Assembly: GCF_005239225.2 (NCBI RefSeq)
Contig: NC_133297.1
Location: forward strand, 21,799,882 to 21,863,881
From: Populus alba
Taxonomy: Eukaryota > Streptophyta > Magnoliopsida > Malpighiales > Salicaceae
Direction of reading: 5' to 3'
DNA length: 64,000 nt
In this document: positions 33,828-47,879 of the stretch, piece after piece
Layout of the letters: each line of letters opens with the position of its first letter
Position numbering within the stretch: the first letter of the stretch is position 1
Notes under the pieces: model-generated
What the model saw: only the letters and a program-made list of their open reading frames with translations
The model's database searches: none
Told to the model about the DNA's origin: nothing
Position numbers and translations under genes: made by a program

Positions 33828-36800
33828 TCAGTAGTAACTCCCATAGTAAGGTTGTGGAACAGGGGCTGGCTGCTGCACTGGAGTCAATGCTGCTGCTGCT
33901 GCTGCTGCTGGTGGCTGCGCGTAACTCTGTTGCGGGAAAGCCTGCTTGAATCATAAAAACACCATCAATTATAGAAACAGGAAGTACGATGTCGAGAAAA
34001 GGAAAAACAGTTTTTTCATTCCAGTAGTGTATAGACTAGTGCACCCCCCCTCATTTCTTTTTCTTTTTTTTACCTGGGCAGGATAGGAAGGAGGATAAGC
34101 ACCATAAGCAGCACCTTGTGCACCTGATGCAGGAACTTGAGGACTAGTATAGCTGCCTCCATAACCACCATATGCAGCCTAGTTACATAAAAGAATAAAA
34201 TTTGGAATATCACTTCCATGAGGTAAACCTTAATACTGCTTGCAAGACACTTGATGATGGCTGAAGACAAGCATGCAGCGTCATTCATTATCAAAAACTA
34301 GTGTCCTTGTGTAAAACGGTAACCTACTTGTTGGTTATAGCCTGGAGTCCACTGTTGCGTCTGTACTTGTGTGGCTGGTGGCCAGGCTTGAGGCTGTAGG
34401 CCATAACCAGCTGTCCATTGATTTTGTGCACTTGCGTATGCCCCCATCAGAGACTGTGCGGGCGAGGTGGCATCAGAGTAGGCTTTGGCTATTTTTTCCC
34501 TATCCGAAGAAAGGTAATCCTCTGCATGGCGCTTTTTCAATTCTGACTTGCTACTGTGGGGTAAGAAGAACTTGGCATGCCGATCAGCAGCCTTCTTTAT
34601 AGATTGAGCATCTCCAAAGATACCTAAAAACTGAAGGGGGAAAAACCACCGAAAACACAAGGAAATGTGATGAGAAAACTAGGCTCAGCCCAATCCAACA
34701 CCAGAAACCTCAGCCAAGAAACTCAGCACCTCTTAAGGATAACCATTGCCAGCAAAATGTACAAAATCGATATCATATTAACATATATTCATTGTGCAGT
34801 GACTGAACTAGAGCATGCCCTGTAATACACTAATAAATTTCAAACAGTATTTCAGATTGTATAGCAGAAGGAAGTCTGTAATTTGATAAAATGTAAACCA
34901 AACTAGATTCCAGAGTCTACTTATGCCTCCTTGACACACACCACAAAGCAATTCTTAACATCCTCTTCAATGGAATAGTAAATCTTTTGAACTTCTAACA
35001 TAGTACAACCCATAGCAATGGAGAGAAAGAATTCTACACGGCAGCGTAAAGTCATATAACTGTTCACAGTAAGGTTAACTGTAAGCCAAAATTTGATTAA
35101 ATTCTTAAACAGAAGGTAGATTTGAAAATGGATAAAAGAAAAACATTGACTACCTCCAAGAAAATGCAAGACAGCTCTTCCCTCTCAGAAGCACTAGCAG
35201 CATTGACACTGTCCGAGCTGTTCAAAATGAAGTTATCAACCAACGAATCAATATAATCGATTCGTTTTGGCTGTGGCAGAAATGTCTCGAGATGTATCAG
35301 GGCCTGCATACAGATGTAACAACAAACAGAATATTAGTAACAGGAGAGCATTGTAGGAGTTATAGCTTAACAAAGATAGTGTTTTCATGCTCAACTACAG
35401 AGAGAGAGAGAGAGGGAGGGAGGGAGAGAGAAGAAACCTCGAGAAGTGGCTTTGAAAATTGGGCATTCTCAAGTGCTTCGACTAGAACCTCTCTGGCTTT
35501 CTCTACATTTTTTGATCCCTGCATTAAAAAGGATGAACCAAAAAACATTGCAGGGAGGATGAAACCATCAAGAACACTGGCCCAATACATCAGGCATTTA
35601 GAATAAATGGTAACAAGAGAAAAACCAGTATACCAGGAAATCATATCTGAAGTTATACACAGCCATTAGAATTCAAAGATTAAAAAGAAAAAAGGAAATA
35701 GCCTCACAAATATGCACAGCACACATAGACCTACCAAATATATGAACCGGGCATATTGTGCATACAATGCTGGCAGCACTTGTGAATGCTCTTTTCCCTT
35801 TTCAATGGCTATGGCCTGTTCATATAAGGAGAAGGCATCTTCAAGATTACCCTGGGTAATAGAAGAAATAAGTCAAGCCATGTGGCATCTCAATCACAAT
35901 TGAGAAGTCCTAAAAACTTGCTACAGCTATCTTACCACCCGATGCTCCATGTTTGCATGCTTAGTGATTGCTTCAAGAAGACCAGGGGCAATTTCAGCAT
36001 GCACAACTTGGTATGCAGCTCGAGCACCAGGTATATCCCCATTTTGCTCTTTGAAGCGCGCCGCAAAAAGGTGAATCTCTGGTTGTCTCTGTTAAATATT
36101 CAGTTCATAAAGTCCAGGCATGATGATGAAAGTATGTAAAGTAAGAGACAAGGCAAACAACGCTGCTAACATGCAGCCATGCAGCTTCATTTTAATTAAT
36201 GCATTTGACGACTAGCACGTTGCAACATTTTGGTTTGTATAAAAAACATACAAGCAGAATTAAATCCACGGCAATTACCAAAAGTTTACCATGACATGCA
36301 ATAACTAAAAACAAAAGATAATACAGAGCAATAGAACAAGCCTCAGAAACTTCACACCTTGACAAATACTTGAGTTGCACGAGCGAGAGCATTATTTGCA
36401 AGATCCATATTCCCACAGGCTTCCATGCACAAGACATAGCGTATCCAATACTCGGTATAATTGGCACATGCTATTATGCATCTTTCATATAGCTTGACGA
36501 CCTGACTCAAGAAAACATGCCATCACAGTCTAGAAGGTACAGTTGAATCCATCACCATATTAACAAAAGGAAAGACACAAAGCACAAAGGAGGTATGCAT
36601 AAGAAATACTCCATTGGGGAACAGAAAGGCCCCTCAAATACGAAAGGAGGGACCCTCCTTGCCAGACAGAAGATGTATAGGAAGGCAAGAAGATACCTGC
36701 ATGCATAACATATGAATTTTAAGAAGAATAAAACTTTAACACATACAGGAACCTAGTCTACTGACAAACGAGGGTTTGAAATACTTAGCCTCATAGAAAC

Positions 36801-39800
36801 CAAATCGAGGCCCATGCTTTAGTCTCAGTTCAATTTCCCGTTAAAAATGTTGCTTCATCCAATGGTTTAGCCAATAAAGCATATGATGCAGCACATATTA
36901 CTTAACTGTAAGCCAACGTATAACAAGGTACAGCTAAAAACTAAAAACCAAAAAGATCAATGAAGAACTTAAACAAACCCAAATACCTTATTGAAGTCAT
37001 CCTCTCTTTCTATCATATCCAAATAGTTATGCCAATTTTCAAGCTCTGCGACATTAAGGGGCCGCACATGAAAGTAGGGCCTCCTAATAGCATTTTCAAA
37101 GTCAGAGATCTTAGAATCGAACTCTTTAGCTTTCTTATATATCTCTTCTCTAACGGCGATATACTTCTCCAACTCCTCTGCTTCTCCTAAGCCAGCACTT
37201 ACAGGTTTAGAAGGCAGTTCAGCTGCATCAGGATGGACCTCTCCCTCGTCTGCTTGGCCACCATCCTCCAGAAGTGTACGTGCTGCAGCAGCAGCAGCAG
37301 CTGCTTCCTCAGCAGTCCTTAATTCTGATAAAGGTCGACTTGCAGCAAAAGCCTTAAATCTGAAGGCCAACAAAAAGAACATATGTAAAACTATACGTCT
37401 CATTCGCTTTTTTCTTAATGCTTGTGTCATGTATCTGCACTCAACAATCATATTTAAGCAAAACACTTCTCATTGCCCTTTTTTTCTTTGATAAGAAAAA
37501 ACCTTGTCAAAGAACAGAAAGGAGAAATCCATGTAAAAAAACAGAGTAGATAATTTGTGGTGTGGAATCTAGATTTATGCTAGAAGATCACCAACGAACA
37601 TAAAACAAGGTATTTGAACTTAACAGCATCTAGAAACACATAGTAACCATTGTGAAGGACAAGAACTTTGTAGAGCAACTGAGATACTAACAAAAAGCAC
37701 ATCTAAGTCAAAGCTAATCAATCAGCAGACGTTTTGGGAAGACACGGTAAAAAGATCCAGTAAAATCAAATTTAGCAAAGATCCGATGTTTGTTTCAGAT
37801 GGCATTGTAGCCTGCCATGCCAGATACCTTTCAGATGGACAACCCCTGTAAAAGTGCAAAGAATGAAGTAATACATATGCCAAAAACGCAAAATGCTACA
37901 CATGAAAACCTGGACTTTACTAGAAGCACACATGCAAACATTTTTCTAGAACCCCAACAGCCTGTTAGTGAAGTAAATACTAACTTGGACACAGATCAAG
38001 AAGGCATGTTACTCATACTCAAATATAGGAGTAGGATAACATCCACACCAGAAATGGATATATACATTTATTCTAAGTTTCCCATATTTGAAGGACCAAC
38101 CCAAGCACCCAAGCCCATATGAGGCATCCATATATGTCTCATATGAGTATATCAGGGTAAGCACAAGTCATGGCAATGCCCTAGAGTTGACAACCACCTG
38201 CTTTCCCAGTAAAATACAGTGATAGTTTAAAGAAAAAACCAGCACGAATCTAGTTTCTTGTGAAAGACCTTTATGGTTGAAATGGCAAAAGGTGTTCATA
38301 CACACGAGAAACCGCTTGCAATACCGAAGTAGGGACATCACTCAATTCAAAATGAAGTTCACAAGGGGGGAACAAGAACCATTAAGTCAACAAAACAGTC
38401 AAGTGTTACAAAACTTAATCTTCAGCCAAAACCAACTAATTGTCACATTCAAAACATGGGACAACATCGAATCTAATGCACACAAGCTTTGATAGTGTGC
38501 AGATAAAAAAATAAAAGTATGAACCTCAACTAACTGATCCTAATCTGAAGACTATTATTATCACAAAATATCGAGTAAAAATGGCACCTACACCAAAATT
38601 TATGCATAACAAAGCAAAGAGTTGTCAGCTCAAACAAATACAAAATAACCACACCAGCTACAGACACATTTCAACATGTAAAAAATGATATTATGGAATA
38701 CAAGGATTTCATAATTATATAACACAAATCATCAACTCAATAAATGAAGTTAGCCAATAATATGCGAATGCTAGAACAGAATATTACCTATTGAAATAAT
38801 CATCCAGCTTTCTGTTAGGAATCTCTAATATCCGTGTATAAATCATCGCAACACGGCCCCATTCTGCATGCACCTCTTCATATTCGATGTACTTGTCCCA
38901 AAGGTGGTAAGACAGATAATCTGTTCCAACATAAGCTAATCCTCGCTCAAAAAGCCTGATTCACAGAAAAAGAGAAACATATGGTTAAGATATAAATATG
39001 GGCACAGCACAATCAATGCAGACACTTCCATAAATTGGAGACCCGAGAATATCGCTGAAGGAGAAGGAACAATTCACTCTTAACAGCACAACACTTCCAA
39101 ATGCTGCATTTACCTTCCTTATAAAACCATTCTATGTCTGAAATCCAGCACAGAATGAGGCCATCTTAGCCTTTATTTGATGAGATCTTCCCAGCAGCAT
39201 TTTGCATATTGAAGCACCTCAGAGTCTCAGTTTAAGACATCCATAATTCATAATTAACTACATTGCTATGATGGCGCCCTTGAAAGGAGGAAGGAGAGAT
39301 GGGATAGGTATAATGAGACCGGAAAAAATAGAGTTGGCATGCTAAAAAAGAATCAAACAGCTACTCATCCAGCAGCCTAAAGTTAAAAGGTTTGCACAAG
39401 AGAAATGCATTTCTAAAGCATTCCCATCAAACCTTTCGCCAATATGTGAGAAATCACTGTTGCAGGTGCACTGAATTAATGTTAGAGAGCGACAAAAATC
39501 ACCAAATCCTTGTGACACAGGAAAGCAACACGGGCTGATAACAGAACAGATGTATGTACAGCTATTACCTTCTAATGGTCTCTGGATCTCCATACATGGA
39601 TATGGCAGACATGCAATAGTGCAACCAAATGTCCACCGAGTACGTGACCCCGAGAACAGCCCGTTCATAGACCTCCACAAATTTGTCCATAAAACCAAGG
39701 CGTGCTTCATGATCTGCATACTTCTTCCAATATCCATAACACAATGGAAATTCACCCAAAAAAGCATCATACACTTTTCGAATTTTCAATATCTTGTCCT

Positions 39801-41675
39801 GCATAATGTATAGGTGAACATGTTAGCTCCACTAGAACAAGCACTCAGATTGCAGCTACATACATATAAAACAAAGTAAGTTCAGAAAGAATAAGAATTA
39901 GCTTCAATTGATAATTGGTATAGCATAGTAATTCGTTTTCCTCTATTATTTAATTGTCAAATCCTAATTTCCTACAGATTAATTGACAGTTTAATCATTT
40001 GAGTACAGCTGGGACCAGCTCACAAAAGATGTCTTGAAGGTAATCTGCTTTTCATCCAACTTATGGAAGATCAAACAAAAACAAATTTACTCCATTTTCT
40101 GAAATTCAGGAAGTTCAAAACATCTTTAATTTGCATGAGAAAAAATATGTTTGCTAGTAAAAATATGAGAACAGAAACCAGCAGTTCATCATGTGTCTGA
40201 TATTGCATACCCCAGCCACTTTCTCCGTCTCATCTATCAAGGCAGTCCATGCATCAAAATCCAAAGAATTAGCCTTCACAATGCTCCACAGCCGGTCTTC
40301 TTCAGCTGACATTTCTGGCACTAAAGAAAGGGAGAAAGCATTAGGTAACACCTAATAACTGCTGAAGAGAATCATCTGCATACAGTTTTGGAGGGAAAAA
40401 GAAGAAAAAATAGAGAATGTCAATAACATGGAAACATTCATTTCACAAGGAAACAGACTCTCCAGTCGACCCTAAAAGGGAAAGCAAGGAAGTCAACAAT
40501 ATGAGTTCAAGAAAATTATTCATCAAAGTTATTATTGGAACAAGGATCGAAGGACTCCTACACATTTGGCATAAGCTTTTCAAGGATTGTATCTTATATC
40601 AACTTTTCAACCGGATTTGAGTGAACAGCCTGCTGTGCTCATCAATCATTTCACTGTTCACATTTAGATTCAGATTGAAGAATATGTGAAGCATTTTCTA
40701 CAAAGCTCCACTATGTTTCATGCATAAGAACAAAACCATCATGTAAACCACCAATATGCCTTGAAAAGAAAAAGAAAAAAAGTTGAAATGCCTAAGAGTC
40801 ACTTGAAAAAGAAAAGATAGTACTTTAGTGTGTATCACTGGGATTCAAAAGATACATAGACCAATAAAGTGTCACATGAAATTGTAAAAACCTTGCTCTT
40901 ACTTTGCATCAGACAGCAGTAGCATGCATCCTATTATCAGCTGTGCACAAGGAAATTTACTAGTCCTTTGTGAGATCATTCAAGAAATGGAAAACAAAGG
41001 AAGCTCTACCTAGTTAAAAGTTTTCAGAGTCAGGTAAATTCCATTAATACATTTGGAGAAATGATAAACCCCTCCCATTCTTGTATAGCAAGGGCAACAT
41101 CACAAGCTCTTATGCGGCATGCTTACCATATTGTACAACCTATATTCTTTAAAATGCTATATTATAATCTCAACTAACACATATACATATAACAAGCATG
41201 GCAGAGAAGACATACCAGAACCATCCACAAACTGTTGCACAGCATCAGCTCCACCCACAACCTCTCCAGCATTTCCATTCTCAACTGATACCACAACTCC
41301 AGCTTCAGTACCGATGTTTCCATTTACAGCTGAATCATACCCAGAAGCTTGAGGTGGTGCAATAGATGCATTTTCTGCCACAGCTGCATTGTTAGTAGTA
41401 CTGTCCATTCCAACAACTGCCTCTGTCCCATGCGTTGCCTCTACATGACCATCTAGCACAACAGAAGTAGAATCTGTACCATATGCATTTCCAGTATAAG
41501 CTGCCTGCGCTGCAACAAAAGAAGCAGTGAAATTCCCAGTACCCTCTGCAGTGTAAACGCCGGGACCAGGAACAACATTTGCAATGGCATCAGCATAGCC
41601 AGTAGAAGTATAGCCAGCCGCTGTATAATCCATAACTGCAGATGGTTCAGTTACTACTGTCTCACTATCTCCCAT
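33828..41675 (-). CDS. PRP39: Pre-mRNA-processing factor 39 (PRP39-like), 13 coding exons
   Basis: Splicing factor of the U1 snRNP, made of HAT (half-a-TPR) helical repeats; in the family it supports 5' splice-site recognition in the nucleus. Exons: 41675-41216, 40320-40211, 39798-39569, 38955-38788, 37359-36987, 36501-36358, 36088-35936, 35851-35735, 35518-35438, 35303-35154, 34630-34328, 34178-34074, 33941-33828. All introns are GT-AG and the phases agree throughout; the sum is 2508 nt, or 835 aa, close to the length of plant homologues. Residues 1-153 are an Ala/Gly/Thr/Val-rich tail. HAT repeats span about 160-690 ([44 protein letters not shown]-type motifs). Residues 690-835 are Gln/Tyr/Pro/Ala-rich, ending QPYYGSYY. 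Alanine runs occur in exons 5 and 13. It looks intact. Which PRP39 paralogue it is cannot be told here. Confidence 0.95.
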
Positions 41676-42285
41676 ACTCTACAACTTGTACTGCTACAGT
41701 ATAAGCTGCGATAATACAAGCATAACACATTTTTAATTATCATGTTCTAAGAAAATCCAGGAAACCACGCAATTCGTTTCAGCCTTGAATTCATTTTGTT
41801 GAACACGATTGACACGGATTTAATTAAAGCATTCAAGCTTCCAATCATAATTAATATAATAAAACAACAATTATGCTATTGCTAATCCAACATATTCACA
41901 AAATTTAGAAAACTAATTCCAAAAAAAAGAGAGCAAATATTACACGCAATTATATACCCATTCGATTCACTTACAAACATAGAATCAGATCGCAAATGGC
42001 TTGACAGATAATGAAGCAATAAGAACAACGAATAAACCCTAATTTCAAGGTCTTGAACGCAAAACCCTAAGTGAAGGCCGTAACTAAGAGGACGAGACGA
42101 GAGAGAAAATGGAGTTACCTGGTGGTGCAGAAACGACGCCGCGTTTGGCTCGATAGAAAGTTCTAGATTAGAGTTTGGCCTTTCTAATATTGAGTGAGAG
42201 ATCTTTGGGTTTTCGGTTGCTTTTTTGAGTTTCGGATTTTGGTGGGTAACTAAACTCCAGAAACACCGAGAGGCGCGAGAGCAAA
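41676..42285 (-). other. 5'UTR of PRP39 with a 5'UTR intron
   Basis: The start codon sits 15 bp after an acceptor (GTAGCAG at 41691-41697). A donor at 42118-42117 (CACCAG, then GTAACT) closes an upstream noncoding exon that contains CT-rich leader sequence. The inferred intron is about 430 bp. Introns in the 5'UTR often raise expression of plant housekeeping genes; here that is inference. Confidence 0.65.
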
Positions 42286-42307
42286 GTGAGTTGCCGACGC
42301 GGAGCTC

Positions 42308-42320
42308 GGTTTTTATATAG
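42308..42320 (-). promoter_or_regulatory. TATA box of PRP39
   Basis: On the minus strand ACTATATAAAAACC lies about 190 bp upstream of the 5'UTR donor and roughly 30 bp before a plausible transcription start near 42285. It is the only good TATA element in the region. Confidence 0.55.
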
Positions 42321-42329
42321 TGCATGGGA

Positions 42330-42779
42330 GTAAATTATAAATTAGCTCCTTTAATTTTGAAAATGAATTAAATAATCTCTTTAATATAAAAAAAAATATA
42401 TATTTAATTAATCCCTTAACTAATGTTGAACATGGTTAATTTAATACTAATTTATCTCAAAAAAATGTCTTGCTTTCTCATTAATATTTACATTACCCAA
42501 TTCTTTTTTATATTTCTTAGAAATAAATTGGGAAAGAACATAAAATGAAAAAAAGACTAGTTAATTAGTTTTTAAAGCTAGAGGCATCTTTTAATTATTT
42601 TTCAGAAATTAAAGGTGTTGATTTACCATTGGCTCTCTATAACATGTGTTGTTGTTAATAAAAAAAAATAAAAAAAGGTGGCGCTTTTACCATGCATTAT
42701 CTCATAAAATACTATTTATTGTAATAATATTTATATTATTATTTTTTGTTTTTTTTTAATTCATATTTCTTTTCTAGAT
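42330..42779. other. AT-rich upstream DNA
   Basis: Upstream of the PRP39 promoter. AT-rich with poly(A)/(T) runs. No gene or known element is seen. Confidence 0.4.
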
Positions 42780-43660
42780 TTTATTCTTTAATTTTTCATT
42801 TATTGGATATTGGATTTCATGATTTGTTAAAGTTTACTTTCTATATAATTATCTTAGTGTTATGAATTATGTCACAGATTTGGTGGATTAACCCTATTGA
42901 CTTGAATTATTTTTTTTTTAATTTTATCATTCGATATTGGATTGATTAGGAATTAAGTTCCATAATTTTTTTCAGTTTACTTTCTAAGAGATTATCTCGA
43001 TCTCATGACCCAAGTCACAGGTTTTGCAGGTTAACTTGGATAGACTCAGGTCGTTTTATTGTGTTTTTTTTAGATTGATTTTTTTTTTAATTTATCCTTC
43101 AACAATGAGTTTATTAGGAATTATGATTCATAATTTATTTTAATTTTTTTTTTAAGAGGTTATCTCAGTCTCATAACTCTGATTGCGGGTTAACTTAGGT
43201 TAACATGGGTCATTTTTTAGTTTACTTTCTATTATATTATCTTAGTCTCATAAACTGAATTATGAGTTTGACAAATTAACCTAAGTTAACTCGGGTTGGT
43301 TTTTTATGTCTTTTTTAATTGAATTTCTTTTGCAATGCATTCTTCAATATTAGGTTGCTTCAGAATTAAGCTTTATAATTTATTTTAATTTTCTTTACAT
43401 GGAGTTATCTTTATCTTATAATCGGAGTCATGGGTTTACGCATGTTAACTTGAGTTGATCTGAATCATTTGTTTTGGGTCTTTTTTCAATTGATTTTCTT
43501 TTTTAATTTCATTTTTCAACATTGAATTAATTTGAAATTACGCTTTAAATTTTATTTTGATTTTTTTTATATTGAGTTATCATGGTCTCACAATCCAAGT
43601 TGCGAATTTAACAGGTTGATCCAGGTCAATGCATTATATTGTCATCTCAATATTTTTTTT
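42780..43660. repeat. ~170-bp imperfect tandem repeat
   Basis: Repeating phrases in fixed order: 'caayattggattgattaggaatta', 'cataatttatttta', 'gagGTTATCTcagtCTCATaa', 'gggttaacytgggttgactcgggtca', then a T-rich tract. The first phrase recurs at about 42932, 43101, 43344 and 43517 (spacings 169, 243, 173; the long one includes an extra partial unit), with a more decayed unit before the first. Similar AT-rich tandem sequence is familiar from poplar genomes. It does not code. Confidence 0.7.
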
Positions 43661-44279
43661 AAAAAAAATATATTATCTTGAATTTTTATAAGTCAAATTA
43701 TATTTTTACCACAGTTTGAGTTATTTTTTGACCTGCCAAGTATATCAGGTCATATCAAATCAACTTTTACATAATTTTATTTTTTTTACTACAAAAATAT
43801 CAATAGGACTTGAATGCTTTTTTATGTTAAAAAAAAAATTAATTGAAGCACAATAATGATCCTATTTTGCTTGTATTTTCCAATGTTGCTCTTAATTTGT
43901 ACCATTGAATTGTTAAGTGATGATTGGTTTAACTTGGTAGTATAATTTTATGATTTTTAATGAGGTATTTGTTATGTAAAGTAAGTTTGGGTTCCCTATC
44001 TCATGTGGTAGGAAAGGAAGTCCCAAGATAGGTCGAAATCTGAACCCACTATAATTGTGTTTAATTGACAATGAAAAGTACAAAAAAATATTTCTCAATA
44101 TTTTCAATCATTCATTGTTGCAAAACTACAAAATTAGTTAAATTGTAAAATAATAATATAAATTGTGGTATAATAAGTAAAATATAAAAAAAAATCGCAT
44201 GGTAGTTTTACTATAGACTTTGTGTTGTTTCACTCTCTAGTAAATCACTATGAATTATAATAGTTAATTTTTTCAAAAC
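43661..44279. other. AT-rich intergenic DNA
   Basis: No gene. A short open stretch on the minus strand (43913-44107) has no recognisable domain. Confidence 0.4.
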
Positions 44280-44660
44280 TTTTAATTTGGTATTTGAACT
44301 TTTTTTGTGCAATTAAACTCTTTTGAGCCTAAATTGGTGCTCGATTGCTTTTTTTTTTTGGAAGAAATGGTTGAATTAAAGGACAAAAGATCAAAGTGGA
44401 AAAAAAAATAATAAGTGGCAATTTTGAACTTTATATGAAAAGTTCAATTATGTCTCCATCCTTTTCAGTTAATTGGTGGTCAATCTCTTAGGTTGTTAAA
44501 AATTCAATTTTAGTACCAAACTTCATTTTCATCAGAGGAAAGAGAGGATAATCAGATTCCTACGTAGAGAGAGAAAGTTACCATTGACAACAATTCAAAC
44601 AACCAAGATGGTCGATATCAGTGTCAATAAGTTCATTTTAATGATAAAAGTTTTACCTAG
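44280..44660. repeat. 'R' repeat, left part of a split copy
   Basis: Matches the first part of 14560-15060, including 'gagagaaag..accattgacaacaatt' and 'gatggtcgatatcagtgtcaa'. The right part resumes at about 58300 after the nested insertion. Confidence 0.5.
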
Positions 44661-45363
44661 TTTTTTTTTTCTTTTTCCTTTATTGCTATCCAATTTTTGA
44701 TAAACTTTTTTAAAAAAACCAAAAATAGCAAAAAATAACAAAAATCCAAAAAATATGTTTTTTGACGTCTTTGTGTCACTTGCAATGTCCTTTTTCTACA
44801 CGTTCAGTTGTCAACGAACTTTTTAAGTCGACATTGAAGTTACTCTTTCTAAAAAAAATCAAAATTTGCAAGGGACCAAATATAAAAAGAAAGAAGTTGA
44901 GGGGCTAATTTTTTTTTTTGGTTGCTCGGTCACCAAGTTTGCTTGGAGACCAAGCAATTAGAGATAACAAACATTTTTTTACCTATAAATAGGTGATGGT
45001 TACACACATAAAAAGGGGAAGAAATTATGAGAGCAAACAAAAAAAAAAATACCTAACCTTTTTTTAGCTTAGCTGCCACCCCTCTTATTTTCTTTTCTTT
45101 CTTTCTTCTTCCTCTCGAGTCAGCCCCACATACCGCTGACCCCCTTAATTCTCTACTCACAGGCCTCCATCTACATAAAATCCTCCCTCTTTTAGTTGTG
45201 CCTCCCATCTCCACTGTCTTCCCCATAGAATAGCCTCACTTCCCAACTCCTCACTAACCTAGCTCTCCATAACCACAACATTCACCCTCACTTGTCTTTC
45301 TTTCTCCTTTATGTCATCAACACCGACACCTAAAACTCCAACCCACACACAAGAAAAACAAAA

Positions 45364-46779
45364 TGATTAGTAATTAAAAGTGCATGTTTATCAAGGGTTT
45401 ATATCATTATTTTGCACTTGAAGTATCAATAACTCCTTAACTAAAGCATGTTTTATAATAACAAGTCCAATACTATAAGGTACCTTAATATATGGTAAAT
45501 GTTCATCTTAAATGCAGGCATATCACATAAATCAAAGGATTGATTGATGAACTCAACTACTGAAATTTGTGAAGATAAAGAGAGGGTGAAGCTTAGAAAA
45601 GAGATGTTGGTGCAGTCCAAACTAGAACATTATTCGGTAATTGGGTCATATCTCGAGTTCTAGATATCCAAATGATCTCAAATGTTTACACAGATTTGGT
45701 AAGACATAGGCCTACAACTTTCATTTGGACACCAAGATCTAAGAATGCCGTTTTCAAGTCCAAATTATAGCAACAACGGAGAAGTCCGAAGCTGTCCTGC
45801 AGCCCAGACACTATTCAGTGTTCAACCCATATCTTGAGTTCTAGAAGTCCAAATGACCTCATCTTTTTTTTTGTTGGAAAGCTGAGACAATTTCCTAGAA
45901 CATTCCTGAGGATTCTATGCAAATTATGATGTTAGCAATGACGTTTTATTCAGACAAAAAGATAAGGATTGTCACCAAGTCAAGATGTGGCCACCCACTC
46001 ATCAATTAGTCAACAAATCAATAGCTCCAAATTTTAGCCTATAAAAGGAGGCATTTACCATGTATTGAGGCATCTTGGTGTTCAGATCAAGATCATTCTC
46101 TTGCTCTCTTTCTTTGTATTTTGTAATGTTTAAGTTTTATTTGATGCTATATTAATCTCTTGTTTATGCTCTTCATTTCCTTTCCTTTATTTGTATAATT
46201 ATGTTCTTATCTTGTTTATTTATGTTTCTTTCTTTCATTATGTTTAGCTAAATCTATTATGTCAAGGTGAAAATGGTACACTAATGGTGTAAGAATAAGT
46301 ATAGTATAAACTCAACATGGACTTTAATGCTTGATATTAACATGTTTTATATTTGTTACCTTGTTCACTTTTAATACTTTGCTTGTTAAATGGTTAATCT
46401 AAATTTATGTTGTATAACACTTGGTACAACAAATACTTAACACTTTTATAGCCCATACTGTATGGTATAACCGACACCTGAGCTATGAAAGGAACTTGAT
46501 TTGTTGTTAATTTAAGTTATAATCATGAATGCCTAACAACATTTACAAGTATTAGCATCATTCGAATAAGTTAACTAATGTAATCATGTTAATAATTTAT
46601 AATCTGATTGGAACCTCCTTCGTGTGTGGTTTCCAAGTTGAGTAATAAGAGTTTATACTATACTTGTTTAAAATACCATTAGTGGATCCTCTAACCTTGA
46701 CATTTGTTTTTATCATTGTTTAATCTTTACATTAATCTTCCATCTCAAAGTTCTCATTAACTTCTTCCTCTTCTTTTAT

Positions 46780-46811
<32 letters not shown>

Positions 46812-47030
46812 TTATTATTTATATTCTTGTTATATTTTATGTACATTAAGTATGCTCTGTGTTTGATCAAGGATCCTGACATTGTTGGTCTTGCCTTGTT
46901 CATTCACATCAGAAATTTGTTTATATTATGTAATATATCTCTTTGATCTTTTTATAAACTCAGTATATAGGTTGGAAACCTGTGACCCGATCTTTTAGAT
47001 CATTCTCAGGTATAACAACGCTACGTACTG

Positions 47031-47065
<35 letters not shown>

Positions 47066-47229
47066 TAATATTATTATTACTATTATTGTTGTTGGTGGTG
47101 TTGTTGTTGTATTGTTATTTATAATTTATACAATTAACCTCTCTGTGGTTCGACCCCGGTCTTGCCAGGTTATTTATTACTTCAACACTTCTGCACTTGA
47201 GAGAAGACATCAAGCTTTTGGTTGTGTCA
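45364..47229 (+). repeat. 'X' family solo LTR (X1)
   Basis: 1866 bp, TGATTAGTAATTAAAAGTGC at the start and TTGTGTCA at the end, inserted in H. Flanks are CAAAA (45359-45363) and CAAAC (47230-47234), a 5-bp target duplication with one change. A TATA box (CCTATAAAAGG) lies at about 46038-46048. The tail holds TAC and TAT microsatellites (46783-46817, 47034-47060) and the phrase 'gtggttcgaccccggtcttgcc'. Gypsy, probably Athila-type, judging by its link to the integrase fragment at 51350. Confidence 0.8.
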
Positions 47230-47879
47230 CAAACCTTAACCTCTAGAGTCATTCCTTGACCAGACCCACCATCAAATATCCAGCCTTTCAGAGCTAGTTG
47301 TTCCCCCAATCTCCTCCATCATCCTCGACCAGCACCCCATTCTAGCCTTGAGACCATTACTAGCCTATCAGACCACACACCATCTCCTGCACCAGACTTA
47401 CTTTTAAACGCCCCACAACCCCCTCATTTCCTTTTTTTATTACCAAGACAACCACAACTATTGTTCCCATTCTCCTAACCCCACCATCACAATAACCCGA
47501 GCTCAACTGCCACTTCAACCGACCAGACCCACCATAAAACTCCAGCATTCTTCACCACCAAAGTCAACCACCATCAACATGAAAACCAGCTAGCACCGTT
47601 CACACCCTTATCCCTTCCTCTTCACTACTAACAGAAGCTTATATTGATGGAGACAAACAGGGAGAAAGATTGAAACATAAAGCTCTAAAAAAACAATTAA
47701 AATTGATTATTTGTGTGTTTTTTTTTTGTTTTACAGGCAAAGATCAAGCTTGTTGCTGCCTTAGGGAGAAAGAAAGGAAAAGGGGATCTAAGCTTTTGAA
47801 GGTTAGATCTCCCTCCTAAAAAAGCATGAAGGTACATAGTCGGCAACGAAAGGAAGAGGCAGCCTTACTTCCTGACTCC

